The notes under the pieces are model-generated. The model had not been told where the DNA came from. It saw only the letters and a list, made by a program, of their open reading frames with translations, and did not search any database. From positions 10,725 through 51,984 of the forward strand of contig NZ_QXIS01000007.1 in NCBI RefSeq assembly GCF_003570925.1: a stretch of 41,260 bases of DNA. Reading direction: 5' to 3'. This document shows positions 1 through 8,562 of the stretch, piece by piece. The stretch comes from Candidatus Cryosericum terrychapinii (GTDB taxonomy: Bacteria > Caldisericota > Caldisericia > Cryosericales > Cryosericaceae). The position numbers and the translations under genes are program-made. The first letter of the stretch is position 1; every line of letters begins with the position of its first letter.

Positions 1-47
1 CAATTGTGAATCCCCACAGTACCAGGTACTGTGGGGATTCACAATTG
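1..47. repeat. Perfect 23-bp inverted repeat with a one-base centre
   Basis: Bases 1-23 are the exact reverse complement of bases 25-47, with a single A at 24. It begins three bases after the stop codon of the minus-strand DUF349 gene, so it could form a very strong hairpin at the 3' end of that transcript. Neither strand shows a run of T after it inside the window, so it is not a textbook intrinsic terminator. Because the window starts at its first base, an assembly end or a cut dimer-like site cannot be ruled out. Confidence 0.8.
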
Positions 48-50
48 GGG

Positions 51-1664
51 TCAGGTGCGGTGGATGTCCTCCCACTCGGCGCGGGCCCGCTCGAAGACCT
101 TGTCAACGGCTTCGCTGAACCGTGACCACAGCGCCTCGTTCTCTCTCGGAGGGACGGGTCCCGAGAACTTCCATCGCAGCTGGAGCTTCTTGGCTTTTTC
201 CTTGGCCTCGAACGGGTCACGTTCGTCCAGCAGCGCTTCTGCCTCGGCGCACAGCTGCTCCGTGACCTCGACGTTGTCGCCGGTCCACGAGCGGTAGAGC
301 TCGAAAAAGCAGTCACAGGCGGCCCGATATTCCTGCCACAGGGCTTCGCCCTCGGCGTGCGCGACGGGGCCGGCTCCCATGTACTGCTTCTGAAGGACCA
401 GCACCTTGTCGCGGGCATCGCGCCATGCGACACCCTTGCCGGCCTTGTCGGTCAGCTCGTGGATGAGCCGGATGACGTCACCCCGTTTCTCCAAGCTGTT
501 ACCCCGCAGGGTTCCCAGCTTGCTGACGACAACCTGGCAGGCCACGCGGTATGCCTGCAGCAGGTCGGCTTCGCTGGCTGCGGCGACCGGACCGACATCA
601 GCGTACGCCTGTTGCAGTTCCAGCAGGACGGCGCGTGTCGCCTTCCAGTTGTCTAGGGGTCGCCGGCCCAGCGCCTGGATACGGGTCACGATCTTCTCCT
701 TCTGCTTCAGGGCCTCGTGTTCGGCTTCGCTCTGGCGGATGTGAAAGGCGGCGAGGGCGCGGTGGAGTTCACGTTCCATGATCTCATGCTGGTCATGGGG
801 CAACTGCCCTGCTTCGTGCCAGTCGTGCCCCTCGATGTCCACCACTTCGCGTCGCGCTGCTTCCCATGCGAGTCCGCTCGCGGTATCCGTCAGGGTCTCG
901 ATGCGGTGCAGCAGCTTCTCCTTGCGCGCGTGGTTGGCGTCGCACCAGGCATCCCGATGTGCTTCGAAGGCATGCTCCGCGGCGGCAAAACGTGCCGACA
1001 GGGCCGTGTCTTCCTCGTGCCGCGCCGTCTTCTTCCACAGTTGGGCCAGCTGCTTCAGGCGCTCGCTCGAAGCGGCCCACATTGTGTCGTCTATCTCGTC
1101 CAGCAGCTGCTCGGCGCGCGTGCACAGGTACTCGCGATACTCGTGGATAGGGGCACCGCGCATGCGCTGTTCATCGAACCACTGTTCCTGCCTTCGTGTG
1201 AACGTCGCCACGGCGTCGTTGAACGCTTTGCGGAAGGGAGCCGTCGCTGCGTCGTCCGACCAGCCTGTCAGACGCCACTCGTGCATCAGCCGATCCAGTG
1301 TCGACCGTGCGTCCTTCCAGTCGGTGGACTGGGCCAGGGCCACAGCTGCGGACGAGAGCTGCTTCTTGCGCTCCAGGTGCTCGACCGCAAGGCGTGCGGC
1401 TTCCTTCTGCATCCGTGCAAGGTGCGTGAGTTGTTCTTCGGCTTCGTCCCGGTCTGCCAGGGCGGCGACACGGACGGAGGCAGCTATCAGCCGTGGCAAC
1501 AGCTTCGCCTTGTCTCGTGCTTCGCCGTAGGCGTTCGCCAGGGCAGCGACGGCGTAGGAGATGACCTCCAGGGAAGGGTCGGCCCGTTCCTTGTGGGGAA
1601 CGGCGCCCTCTGTGGCCGGCGTGGTGGTTACAGGATTCTGCAGTGGCTTGCCCTGCCGTTTCAT
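51..1664 (-). CDS. DUF349 repeat protein
   Basis: A 537-residue protein with several copies of the DUF349 unit, each about 70-75 residues of charged helix with the pattern W-x(n)-L-x(4)-W-x-x-x-G followed by LW-x-x-[FY] and an F-rich segment (for example SGPVPPRENEALWSRF near the C-terminus). No enzyme motif, signal peptide or membrane segment is seen. The family is widespread and poorly characterised; the helical repeats suggest a scaffold or binding role. The start chosen is the ATG whose A is the last base of the upstream TGA (TGATG), so translation is probably coupled to the molybdopterin oxidoreductase. The frame stays open upstream, but that extension lies inside the oxidoreductase gene and has a non-protein-like Arg/Pro/His-rich composition. 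The family call is firm; the function is unknown. Confidence 0.85.
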   Translation of the reverse strand: MKRQGKPLQNPVTTTPATEGAVPHKERADPSLEVISYAVAALANAYGEARDKAKLLPRLIAASVRVAALADRDEAEEQLTHLARMQKEAARLAVEHLERKKQLSSAAVALAQSTDWKDARSTLDRLMHEWRLTGWSDDAATAPFRKAFNDAVATFTRRQEQWFDEQRMRGAPIHEYREYLCTRAEQLLDEIDDTMWAASSERLKQLAQLWKKTARHEEDTALSARFAAAEHAFEAHRDAWCDANHARKEKLLHRIETLTDTASGLAWEAARREVVDIEGHDWHEAGQLPHDQHEIMERELHRALAAFHIRQSEAEHEALKQKEKIVTRIQALGRRPLDNWKATRAVLLELQQAYADVGPVAAASEADLLQAYRVACQVVVSKLGTLRGNSLEKRGDVIRLIHELTDKAGKGVAWRDARDKVLVLQKQYMGAGPVAHAEGEALWQEYRAACDCFFELYRSWTGDNVEVTEQLCAEAEALLDERDPFEAKEKAKKLQLRWKFSGPVPPRENEALWSRFSEAVDKVFERARAEWEDIHRT

Positions 1665-3529
1665 CAAAGTGTGGGTTCGAGCAGGACCCAGCTGTCGTTG
1701 ATACAGGAGTTGCCGTCCGGCGTGAGTCCCGGAGCGACGAGCAAATTGACGCCCTCCACCCCCTGTGGTAGCACGATGGTCTGCGCGGCGATGCTCTTGT
1801 CCAGGTGGATGCGCACATCCAGCGAACCCAGCGCGTTGTGCAGGGTTACCTTCTGGCCCTCGATCAGGCAGCGCTCGCGCGCAAGCTTCGTCGACACCGA
1901 TGCCACGGGAGGCAGGACCCGAGCCCGCGCCTGGCCTGGGTCGATGCCGTTGATGTAGTCGCGCACGTGCACGGTGATGAGGCGCAGCATGCCCGATTCG
2001 GCGGGGACATCGGGCACGAGGGAGGGGAAGTGGAACGCGCCCTGGATGCGCGGTGCATCCTTGAGGCGCCACATGCCGGGACCCGCGGGCGTCAGCCGGG
2101 GGTCGTTCTCAACATCCACCAGCCGCGCCTTCTCTGCCGTGAACCGGTCGGGCAACCCAAGCCGGAGGGCAATGTCCCGGACAATGTCCACCTCGTCGCG
2201 GGCTCCCTCTGGTGGTTCAGCCGCCTTGTTCGTCTTCTGCAGCAGGTCATGGAAGTAGCTCATGACGTAGTCGTCACCGCGTTCCAGGAACACGGTCGTC
2301 GGCAGGACAAGCGTGCAGGCACGTGCGGTCACACTCATGTGCCAGTCCAGGCAGACCGAGAAGGGACACTGCTCCAGGAAGTTCAGCACCTTGCCAGCGT
2401 CCGGGCACTGCGACGCGGGGTTGCCCCTCACAAACATCGCAGCCTCGATAGATGGGTCGGCTTCCAGCAGAGATGCTCCTAGGTTTGGACGCGGCACGAA
2501 GCGGGTCTGAGCGCCGGGCACGGTCGCAAAGTCGTATGGCAACAACTCATCACTGCCCTGTTCGAACCAGACGCCGCCGCCGGGGATGCCATGATTGCCC
2601 ATCAGGAAGCCCAGCGTGTCGATGGTGTGGATCAGGTTGGCTCCCCAGCGGGTCCGCTGAAGACCGACGCCAGTCCAGATACTGAGGGGCGGCTGGTCCG
2701 CCGTGAAGCTGACGAGTGCATGGAGGGCCTCGGCGGACAGCCCTGTGGCCTCCTGTGCATCCTCGGCGGAAACCAGCAGACATGCCTCCCTGAACGCGTC
2801 GTATCCCTGGTGCGCCGCCTGCGGTTCGCCAAGGAGGACAATGGCCTCGTGGCACAGATAGAGGGCGAGCATCAGGTCCGACCCCGGACGAACGATCCAT
2901 GTGCAGTCACTGGCTGCGGTCGTGGGCGTGGCGCGGACGTCGATGGTCCCCAGGCGGGCACCCTGCCGGAGGGCGTCCTGCAGAATGGCGAGGAAGTGGA
3001 CGCTGTTCTCGGCCGGGTTGCGCCCCCACAGAAGGATGGACTTGCTCTCTAGTGCTGCGAGCGGCTGATAGCGGCCGACCGTGCCATAGCTGCGAGCCAG
3101 GCCGATCTTGCCCTCAGCGCCGCACAGCGACCCTGTGGCCATCGTTCCACCCCCCAGCATCAAGGGAAGCAGGTGCTGGATCTCGTTGCCCATGAGCAGG
3201 TTGCCGGCACCCTCGTAGAAGAGGAAGGACTGGTGACCGTGATGCAGGACCGCTGACTGGATCGCCTGTGTCGTCATGTCCAGGGCCTCGTCCCAGCCGA
3301 TTTGGATGAACTTCCCGTTCCGCCGTGCCAGAGGCGACGTCAGGCGGTCCTGTCCCCGTAGGTCACGGACCCAGCGCCGCCCCTTGTGGCAGATGAAGCC
3401 GCGGGTATATGGGTTGTCTTCCCGTCCCTCCAGCTTCACGAGCAGGCCGTCCTTGCAGGTTGCGACCATACCGCACGAGTCGGGACAGTCATACGCACAG
3501 ACGCTCAGATAGTTGCCATCGGTCAGCAT
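1664..3529 (-). CDS. Molybdopterin-dependent oxidoreductase (DMSO reductase family)
   Basis: A 621-residue BisC-type catalytic subunit. Cys11, Cys15, Cys19 and Cys47 (C-x3-C-x3-C-x27-C) form an N-terminal [4Fe-4S] site. MoCo-binding regions follow (GSLCGAEGK around Cys136, then LLWGRNPAEN), and the C-terminal molydopterin-dinucleotide-binding domain ends near VEGVNLL. Cys136 could be a metal ligand, but this is not certain. There is no twin-arginine or other signal peptide, so it is probably cytoplasmic. No small electron-transfer subunit lies beside it. The ATG at 3529 is chosen because GGAGGAA precedes it; a GTG four codons upstream falls on that ribosome site. It is coupled to the DUF349 gene. 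The substrate cannot be told: short members include formate dehydrogenase-like, acetylene hydratase-like and unknown enzymes. Confidence 0.88.
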   Translation of the reverse strand: MLTDGNYLSVCAYDCPDSCGMVATCKDGLLVKLEGREDNPYTRGFICHKGRRWVRDLRGQDRLTSPLARRNGKFIQIGWDEALDMTTQAIQSAVLHHGHQSFLFYEGAGNLLMGNEIQHLLPLMLGGGTMATGSLCGAEGKIGLARSYGTVGRYQPLAALESKSILLWGRNPAENSVHFLAILQDALRQGARLGTIDVRATPTTAASDCTWIVRPGSDLMLALYLCHEAIVLLGEPQAAHQGYDAFREACLLVSAEDAQEATGLSAEALHALVSFTADQPPLSIWTGVGLQRTRWGANLIHTIDTLGFLMGNHGIPGGGVWFEQGSDELLPYDFATVPGAQTRFVPRPNLGASLLEADPSIEAAMFVRGNPASQCPDAGKVLNFLEQCPFSVCLDWHMSVTARACTLVLPTTVFLERGDDYVMSYFHDLLQKTNKAAEPPEGARDEVDIVRDIALRLGLPDRFTAEKARLVDVENDPRLTPAGPGMWRLKDAPRIQGAFHFPSLVPDVPAESGMLRLITVHVRDYINGIDPGQARARVLPPVASVSTKLARERCLIEGQKVTLHNALGSLDVRIHLDKSIAAQTIVLPQGVEGVNLLVAPGLTPDGNSCINDSWVLLEPTL

Positions 3530-4161
3530 TGATTCCTCCACCGTTTAGGATACCGACAGTATATCTGAGAACAGGGCGGATAGGAGTGATGACGTTGCAT
3601 CATCTCAATTCTACGTGATGAATTACAATACTTGGATAAGGATAAGGGAATCCTGCAGTTGTGGGTAACGCTCTTCTGCGTGCTTGCTAACTTATCGCAA
3701 CCGTGTAGGCGGGTAGAAAGGCTCCAGAGAACTCATTGGATTATCTAAGAACATGGGGCTATGGGCAAAGCCACATAGTATTGTTAGTGCCGAATGCGCA
3801 GTCCTCACCGTGGATGGGCCGAGGCCATGGATCTTTCCCCACTCACACATTTCTGTGCACCGACTCGCCGAATATGCGTGAACAGTTCCAGAGGATCAGG
3901 AAGTAGATGGCGGCGTATCGAGTGGGAATGGAGTGGTGGACAGTAGGTATGGGTTCTTATTATTGCAGTAATATCACCAGATGGTCCAGGAATGGTCTTA
4001 GGAATATAGAAGATGTACGTGTTGTAGGAGGCCTGTTGGTCAGTCTGTGCTTACTGTCTTGGGGAGTAGTTGTTGCATTCTTTGTGCAGATGCTATTGCA
4101 TTTTTGCTCTATATGTGTATAAATTGCATGAAGGACACCAAAACTGGTTGAGGAGACATGG
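3530..4161. other. Divergent intergenic region, AT-rich, no supported gene
   Basis: This is 632 bases between the minus-strand oxidoreductase and the plus-strand regulator. Short open frames exist (for example 3907-4122 plus), but they lack family resemblance and have poor composition. The only clear signals are the plus-strand promoter near 4096-4123 and a TATACT-like element just upstream of the oxidoreductase without a matching -35. The composition shifts towards AT here, marking the left edge of the catabolic island. Confidence 0.6.
4096..4123 (+). promoter_or_regulatory. Sigma-70-type promoter for the YheO-type regulator
   Basis: TTGCAT at 4096-4101 and TATAAA at 4118-4123 are separated by 16 bases. 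The predicted transcript would start near 4130, about 30 bases before the ATG at 4162. Confidence 0.55.
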
Positions 4162-4899
4162 ATGGCGAGACCTTTGGACAAGAAGCATAGGACAACCAAG
4201 ACCACCTCAATGCAGGCTAGTGCAAGTACGCTTGGTGATAGAGGCATTCTAGGGGCGCTGGAACCCGTCGTAGAGGGCTTAGCACACTACTTTGGAAAGC
4301 ACTTTGAAGTTGTCCTTCACACGACCGAGGACTTGTCGCGTTCAGTTATCAAGATCGAGAATGGGAGCGTGACCGGAAGAACAGTTGGTGCACCTATGAC
4401 GGACTATGGCATGGAGATCCTGAAGCGTGCGGCGACCAGCAATGATAGTGTTTTTGATAGCTATCTGACCATAACCAGCGATGGTCGAACGCTCAGGTCA
4501 TTCTCTGTCGTCATCAGAAACGATCTGGGAAAGCCAATCGGCCTTCTGTGCTTCAACATGGATATGTCCGCACCGCTCATTGACTACCTGGAAATCACTT
4601 CTTCCAAGGATGCTCAATTACAGCCGCGTCTAGGTGAGACATTTCCCTCCAGTACCTCAGACCTTGTTCGCGCAAGCCTTAAGAGGGCTCTCAGTCGAGT
4701 GGAGGGACAGCACAACATATCCTCTACGAAGAGAAACAGGCTCATTGTGGCAGAACTGTACGGGATGGGAGTCTTTGACATTAAGGATGCCACTCATCTT
4801 GTCGCATACGAGATGGGGGTTTCTGTCTACACGGTTTACAACTACGTGCGGGAGGCTCGCTTTCTCAAAGGCCAAGAGGGTACGGCACACGTCGGTTGA
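4162..4899 (+). CDS. YheO-like PAS / HTH transcriptional regulator (DauR type)
   Basis: A 245-residue DNA-binding regulator. Residues of about 25-150 match the YheO-like PAS domain (opening GALEPVVEGLAHYFGK, then IGLLCFNMDMS), a pocket thought to sense small molecules. Residues of about 185-240 match the HTH_22 domain (LYGMGVFDIK, VSVYTVYNYV). In Pseudomonas a member, DauR, represses D-arginine catabolism, and relatives often sit beside RidA and amino-acid-catabolic genes, as here. It is the first gene of the island and likely senses the imported substrate. GGAGA precedes the ATG at 4162. The family is firm, the ligand unknown. Confidence 0.88.
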   Translation: MARPLDKKHRTTKTTSMQASASTLGDRGILGALEPVVEGLAHYFGKHFEVVLHTTEDLSRSVIKIENGSVTGRTVGAPMTDYGMEILKRAATSNDSVFDSYLTITSDGRTLRSFSVVIRNDLGKPIGLLCFNMDMSAPLIDYLEITSSKDAQLQPRLGETFPSSTSDLVRASLKRALSRVEGQHNISSTKRNRLIVAELYGMGVFDIKDATHLVAYEMGVSVYTVYNYVREARFLKGQEGTAHVG

Positions 4900-4976
4900 C
4901 ATAAGACGGGTGTGGTTTGTCTCTGTTGCCTAGTGGGATCAGATCTGTTATGGAAAACGAATCGGGAGGATAGATT

Positions 4977-5369
4977 GTGAGAGAAGCAGTTGCAACTTTG
5001 AGTGCTCCGCAAGCAATTGGACCTTACTCACAGGGGATAAAGGTGGGGAACTTGGTCTTCATTTCGGGCCAGGTAGGCACAGACCCTGAGACGGGCGCCT
5101 TGGAAACGGGGGGTATCGAGATCCAAACTCGAAGGGCCTTGAAGAATCTTGAGGCCGTGGTCACAGGCGCTGGGCTTGAGTTGAAGGATGTCGTCAAAGT
5201 CAACGTCTACTTGACGGACATGGGAGACTTCGCAGCAATGAATGCAGTGTATCGGGAGTTCTTTGAGAGCCCCTTCCCTGCGCGCTGCTGCGTCCACGTG
5301 GGCGATCTCGCAGGTGACGCAGACGTTGAGATCGATGCTATGGCTGTTGGTAACCCCCAGCCAAAATGA
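4977..5369 (+). CDS. ridA: RidA family enamine/imine deaminase
   Basis: A 130-residue protein of the usual RidA length. It has the family signatures AIGPYSQ (residues 13-19), FISGQVG, and PARCCV with Arg103, the arginine that holds the substrate carboxylate, plus Glu119 at the position of the catalytic-site glutamate. RidA proteins hydrolyse reactive 2-aminoacrylate-type enamines/imines released by amino-acid lyases to ketoacids and ammonia. The start is GTG with GGGAGGA upstream. It lies 77 bases after the regulator and ahead of the importer. The likely partner here is the desulfidase/dehydratase-like enzyme at 11996, whose beta-elimination would release such an intermediate; that link is inference. 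Confidence 0.93.
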   Translation: MREAVATLSAPQAIGPYSQGIKVGNLVFISGQVGTDPETGALETGGIEIQTRRALKNLEAVVTGAGLELKDVVKVNVYLTDMGDFAAMNAVYREFFESPFPARCCVHVGDLAGDADVEIDAMAVGNPQPK

Positions 5370-5450
5370 CCTGAGGAGAGTTGATTGCTCAGGGCAGTAG
5401 GGAAAAGCCGAGGTATTCCGAGCACAAGTTCAGTTTGTCAAGGGGGGTGA

Positions 5451-5479
5451 TTGCTACACACAGGAAGAGCGTTTACATT
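5451..5479 (+). promoter_or_regulatory. Weak candidate promoter ahead of the binding protein
   Basis: TTGCTA at 5451-5456 and TACATT at 5474-5479 are 17 bases apart, each matching four of six consensus bases. They sit in the 169-base gap before the substrate-binding protein. It could raise binding-protein expression above readthrough from the regulator promoter. Confidence 0.3.
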
Positions 5480-5538
5480 TGGTCTCATCTGGGTTGAGAA
5501 TGACAATCGTCAGATCTTCTACATGGGAGGAAAATAGA

Positions 5539-6711
5539 ATGTGCAGAAAGGGAATCGTCTGTTTGTCTAGATTGACTTGTTTGCTGCTTATCGTGTGTCT
5601 TGTCGCAGTTTCTGTGTCGGGCTGCAAGAAGAGTGCGACCGTTGAGCCAATCAAAATTGGGTTCATCGGTGATTTGACTGGCGATACCGCAATATGGGGC
5701 CAGGCGGGCTCAAAAGCTGGCCAGATGACAACGGACGAGATCAACGCTGCGGGTGGAATCCTCGGCAGGCAGATCCAGTTCATTCCCATGGATGGCCGTG
5801 GGCAGGCTGTTGACTCCGTCAATGCCTTCAACAGTCTCGTTGATCAGGGAGTGCTCTGTGTGATAGGCACCAACTTCTCCAGCTGCAACAAGGCGATAGC
5901 CCCTATCGCTTGCCAGAAGAAAATTCCATTGTTGGGGACTACTTGCACGAATGACGCAGTGACCGTTGACCAGGCAACAGGCCTAGTCTATCCCTACTCA
6001 TTCCGCATCGGCTATACCGACGAGTTTCAGGCTCAGGTCTTGGGGAAGTATGCTGCTACGGAGTTGAAGGCGAAGACATTTGCCTCGTTCCTCGACATGA
6101 CTCAGGATTTCGCTCAAACAGAGACGACATGGTTCAATAAGGCGTTCGTGGCCAACGGGGGTAAGATGGTAGGGACCGTGAGTGGACGATCTGGTGACAA
6201 TGATTTCCGCACACAACTCACGAAACTCGCCGCGATGAAGCCGGACGTCATCCTGCTTCCATGGTTCTACAAGGACGTAGCCCTTATTGCTAACCAGGCA
6301 AAGGAGCTGGGTATGAAGATTCCCTTCATGGGTCCGGACTCTTGGGATTCACCAGAACTGATGGGCTTGGCTGGTCCAGCTCTCGAGGGAAGCTACTACT
6401 GTTCTCAGCCAGCTTTTGCTCGGCCTGAAACCAAACCGTTCCATGACGCGTATGTCGCGAAGTGGGGGACCGAGCCGGAAGCTGAATCGCTGGCGGTTCA
6501 CGATGGCCTGTACTGGGTCAAGGATGCATGTGAACGTGCCGGGAAAGTTGACCCTGTGGCGCTTCGGGACGCGCTTGAATCTACTGTTAACTTCCAGGGA
6601 TTGATGGGACCGATAACGGTGGACATAAAGACACATAACCCAAGCAAAGAGGCCAGCCTATTCCATATCACGGGCTCGGAACGAGTCTTTGTTGGAGATT
6701 TCAAGCCCTGA
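5539..6711 (+). CDS. livK: Branched-chain amino-acid-type ABC transporter, substrate-binding lipoprotein
   Basis: A 390-residue extracytoplasmic solute-binding protein of the LivK/Peripla_BP_6 family. The N-terminus is a lipoprotein signal with hydrophobic residues 9-26 and lipobox VSGC (Cys29), so the mature protein is lipid-anchored. The mature part starts with the typical KIGFIGDLTGDTAIWG and continues with GGILGRQI and INAAGG-type motifs; the second lobe carries AHDGLYW-like motifs. The ATG at 5539 is chosen because GGGAGG lies eight bases upstream and the signal peptide begins there; an upstream in-frame extension is unlikely. The family binds amino acids, but also amides, urea and aromatic acids, so the ligand cannot be told from sequence. 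Confidence 0.92.
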   Translation: MCRKGIVCLSRLTCLLLIVCLVAVSVSGCKKSATVEPIKIGFIGDLTGDTAIWGQAGSKAGQMTTDEINAAGGILGRQIQFIPMDGRGQAVDSVNAFNSLVDQGVLCVIGTNFSSCNKAIAPIACQKKIPLLGTTCTNDAVTVDQATGLVYPYSFRIGYTDEFQAQVLGKYAATELKAKTFASFLDMTQDFAQTETTWFNKAFVANGGKMVGTVSGRSGDNDFRTQLTKLAAMKPDVILLPWFYKDVALIANQAKELGMKIPFMGPDSWDSPELMGLAGPALEGSYYCSQPAFARPETKPFHDAYVAKWGTEPEAESLAVHDGLYWVKDACERAGKVDPVALRDALESTVNFQGLMGPITVDIKTHNPSKEASLFHITGSERVFVGDFKP

Positions 6712-6731
6712 GAGAAGAAGGGCTCTGAGTT

Positions 6732-6759
6732 GAGCGGAGGAAGCTCATTTCCTCCGCTC
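6732..6759 (+). terminator. Hairpin between binding protein and first permease
   Basis: Perfect 11-base arms at 6732-6742 and 6749-6759 enclose a six-base loop, followed by TTCATT. Such stems between livK- and livH-like genes are common and usually give partial termination or protect the upstream mRNA end, so that binding protein is made in excess over permease. The T run is too weak for full termination. Confidence 0.65.
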
Positions 6760-6786
6760 TTCATTCGATGCAAAGCGAGGCCGGTG

Positions 6787-7659
6787 ATGTTCTTACAACA
6801 AGTCGTGAACGGTTTGTCTGTTGGAAGTGTCTATGCGCTTATTGCCAGTGGCTACTCCCTGATCTATAGCTTGCTCGGCTTCTCCAACTGGGCACATGGG
6901 GACATAGCAATGGTGGGAGCGTACATCGCGTTGATCGCGCAGACGTCGGGACACGTTCCGTTCTGGTTGGCAGTTGTGTTGGCGATTGCTGGCGCTGGGT
7001 GCGTTAGCATGCTGAGCGATATGGTAGCCTACCGTCGCATTAGGAACAACCATTCTCCCAAGATGTTCCTAATGATAGCTGCTATGGGGCTCTCCATTAC
7101 CCTTCAGAACCTGATAATGGTTACAGTTGGTCCAAGGTTTCGCACATACGGAGATGTCATTCCAGTGCGGTCAATCCGACTTGGAGGTATCAGCCTGGGG
7201 GTTTTGGACCTGTTAACCATGGGGATCATAGTCGTGGCCTTGGTCGCGCTTGGGCTGCTCATCGGCAGAACCAAGTTCGGACTTGGAGTGCGAGCAGCTT
7301 CCTCGAACATGGTAACTGCGTCTGTCCTGGGAGTGGACGTCAACCTCTATATCAGGCTTGTGTTCCTGCTTGCTGGTGTTTTTGCCGGAATGGCTGGAGT
7401 TCTGTTGGGTCTCAAGTATAACATCTACCCCACAATGGGCAGCATTGCTCTGAAGGCTTTCATCGCCTGTGTTGTCGGCGGTCTGGGGAGTGTTCCGGGA
7501 GCCATACTCGGAGGTGTGACTATCGGAGTCATGGAAGCGCTTGTGGGCGGTTTTATCAGCAGTGGTTTGCGGGATGCTTTCACATTCGCGTTGCTGATCG
7601 CGATTCTTCTCGTCCGTCCGAGCGGCCTTCTTGGGAAGAACATCGTGGATAAGGCTTAG
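6787..7659 (+). CDS. livH: Branched-chain amino-acid-type ABC permease, LivH family
   Basis: A 290-residue inner-membrane permease with about eight hydrophobic segments. It starts with the family opening FLQQVVNGLSVGSVYALIA and carries the motif SNWAHGD, which in LivH proteins lies near the substrate path, and a cytoplasmic EAA-like loop (GVRAASSN, ASVLGVDV) that contacts the ATPases. The ATG at 6787 is preferred over an in-frame upstream start because the protein then begins at the conserved N-terminus; the ribosome site is weak (GCGAGG). It pairs with the LivM-type permease 15 bases downstream. Confidence 0.93.
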   Translation: MFLQQVVNGLSVGSVYALIASGYSLIYSLLGFSNWAHGDIAMVGAYIALIAQTSGHVPFWLAVVLAIAGAGCVSMLSDMVAYRRIRNNHSPKMFLMIAAMGLSITLQNLIMVTVGPRFRTYGDVIPVRSIRLGGISLGVLDLLTMGIIVVALVALGLLIGRTKFGLGVRAASSNMVTASVLGVDVNLYIRLVFLLAGVFAGMAGVLLGLKYNIYPTMGSIALKAFIACVVGGLGSVPGAILGGVTIGVMEALVGGFISSGLRDAFTFALLIAILLVRPSGLLGKNIVDKA

Positions 7660-7674
7660 GACAGGGGCGGAGAA

Positions 7675-8562
7675 ATGTTATCAAGCTATGCTCAGGGGCT
7701 GATTATACTTGTATGTATTAATGTCATTGCAGTGACTGGAGTTTCTCTACTCACTGGTTTCACGGGCCTGTTTTCTTTCGGGAATGCTGGTTTCATGGCC
7801 CTCGGGGCGTACGTATCGGCGATTGCCAGTGTCGAGCTACATGCGCCCTTCCTGGTGTCGTTGGTCGCCGGCGTACTGGTCGCCGCTATCATAGGGTTTG
7901 GATTAGGCCGGCTGACGCTGGGGCTCAGGGGAGACTACTTCCTTATTGCGACACTCGGGTTTGGTCAAGTCGTGCAAGTCTTGATCGAGTTCTTTGACAA
8001 GGTGACCGGTGGTGCACGTGGGTTTGCGAACATTCCTCCCAAGACAACGCTGTGGATTGCGGTAGTACTTGCTGTTGGTTCAGTGGCAGTGGCTGCTAAC
8101 CTCATTCACTCGAAGTTTGGTCGCAACTTCACGGCTGTTCGTGAGCAAGAGGTGGCGGCCGAGGCCGTTGGTATAGACACCTTTCGCTTCAAGCAGATGG
8201 CTTTTGTGTTGAGCGCAATGTTTGCAGGGTTTGCTGGAGGGCTTTTCGCGCACTACTACATGTATATTGTTCCAAAGATGTTCGATATTAATGAGTCGGC
8301 GCTATTCACGATCACCGTTGTTGTTGGTGGCTTGGCAAGCTTGAGTGGTTCTGTTATTTCGTGCGTTGTCTTGACGCTCCTTCCTGAGCTGTTCAGGTCG
8401 CTTGCCAGCTACCGTATGCTCTTCTATGGAATGGCCGTTGTTGCCATCATCTTAATCAGACCTAGCGGACTCATGGGGTATCACGAGCTGTCTTTCGGCT
8501 GGATTCGGGAACGGATGCGCGCCAAACGCGGCAAGACTGCTAGCAAAGAGAGGAAGACATGA
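7675..8562 (+). CDS. livM: Branched-chain amino-acid-type ABC permease, LivM family
   Basis: A 295-residue membrane permease. Motifs typical of LivM are LTGFTGLFSFGNAGFMALG near the N-terminus, LRGDYFLIATLGF, and the coupling helix AVREQEVAAEAVGI. The basic C-terminal tail (RERMRAKRGK) is cytoplasmic. GGGGCGGAGAA precedes the ATG. Its last four bases overlap the start of the LivG-type ATPase (ATGA), indicating translational coupling and one complex. Confidence 0.94.
   Translation: MLSSYAQGLIILVCINVIAVTGVSLLTGFTGLFSFGNAGFMALGAYVSAIASVELHAPFLVSLVAGVLVAAIIGFGLGRLTLGLRGDYFLIATLGFGQVVQVLIEFFDKVTGGARGFANIPPKTTLWIAVVLAVGSVAVAANLIHSKFGRNFTAVREQEVAAEAVGIDTFRFKQMAFVLSAMFAGFAGGLFAHYYMYIVPKMFDINESALFTITVVVGGLASLSGSVISCVVLTLLPELFRSLASYRMLFYGMAVVAIILIRPSGLMGYHELSFGWIRERMRAKRGKTASKERKT

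Noticed and set aside
717-1958. A 413-residue open frame on the plus strand opposite the DUF349 gene
   Set aside because: The minus strand has clear DUF349 repeats with a good coupled start; the plus frame has no family motifs or ribosome site and is a GC-driven shadow.
3907-4122. A 71-residue plus-strand frame in the gap before the regulator
   Set aside because: No ribosome site or family match, and it covers the regulator promoter.
4896-4901. A perfect TTGACA at the end of the regulator gene as a promoter for ridA
   Set aside because: No acceptable -10 is found at 15-19 bases; it is formed by the last codons and stop of the regulator.
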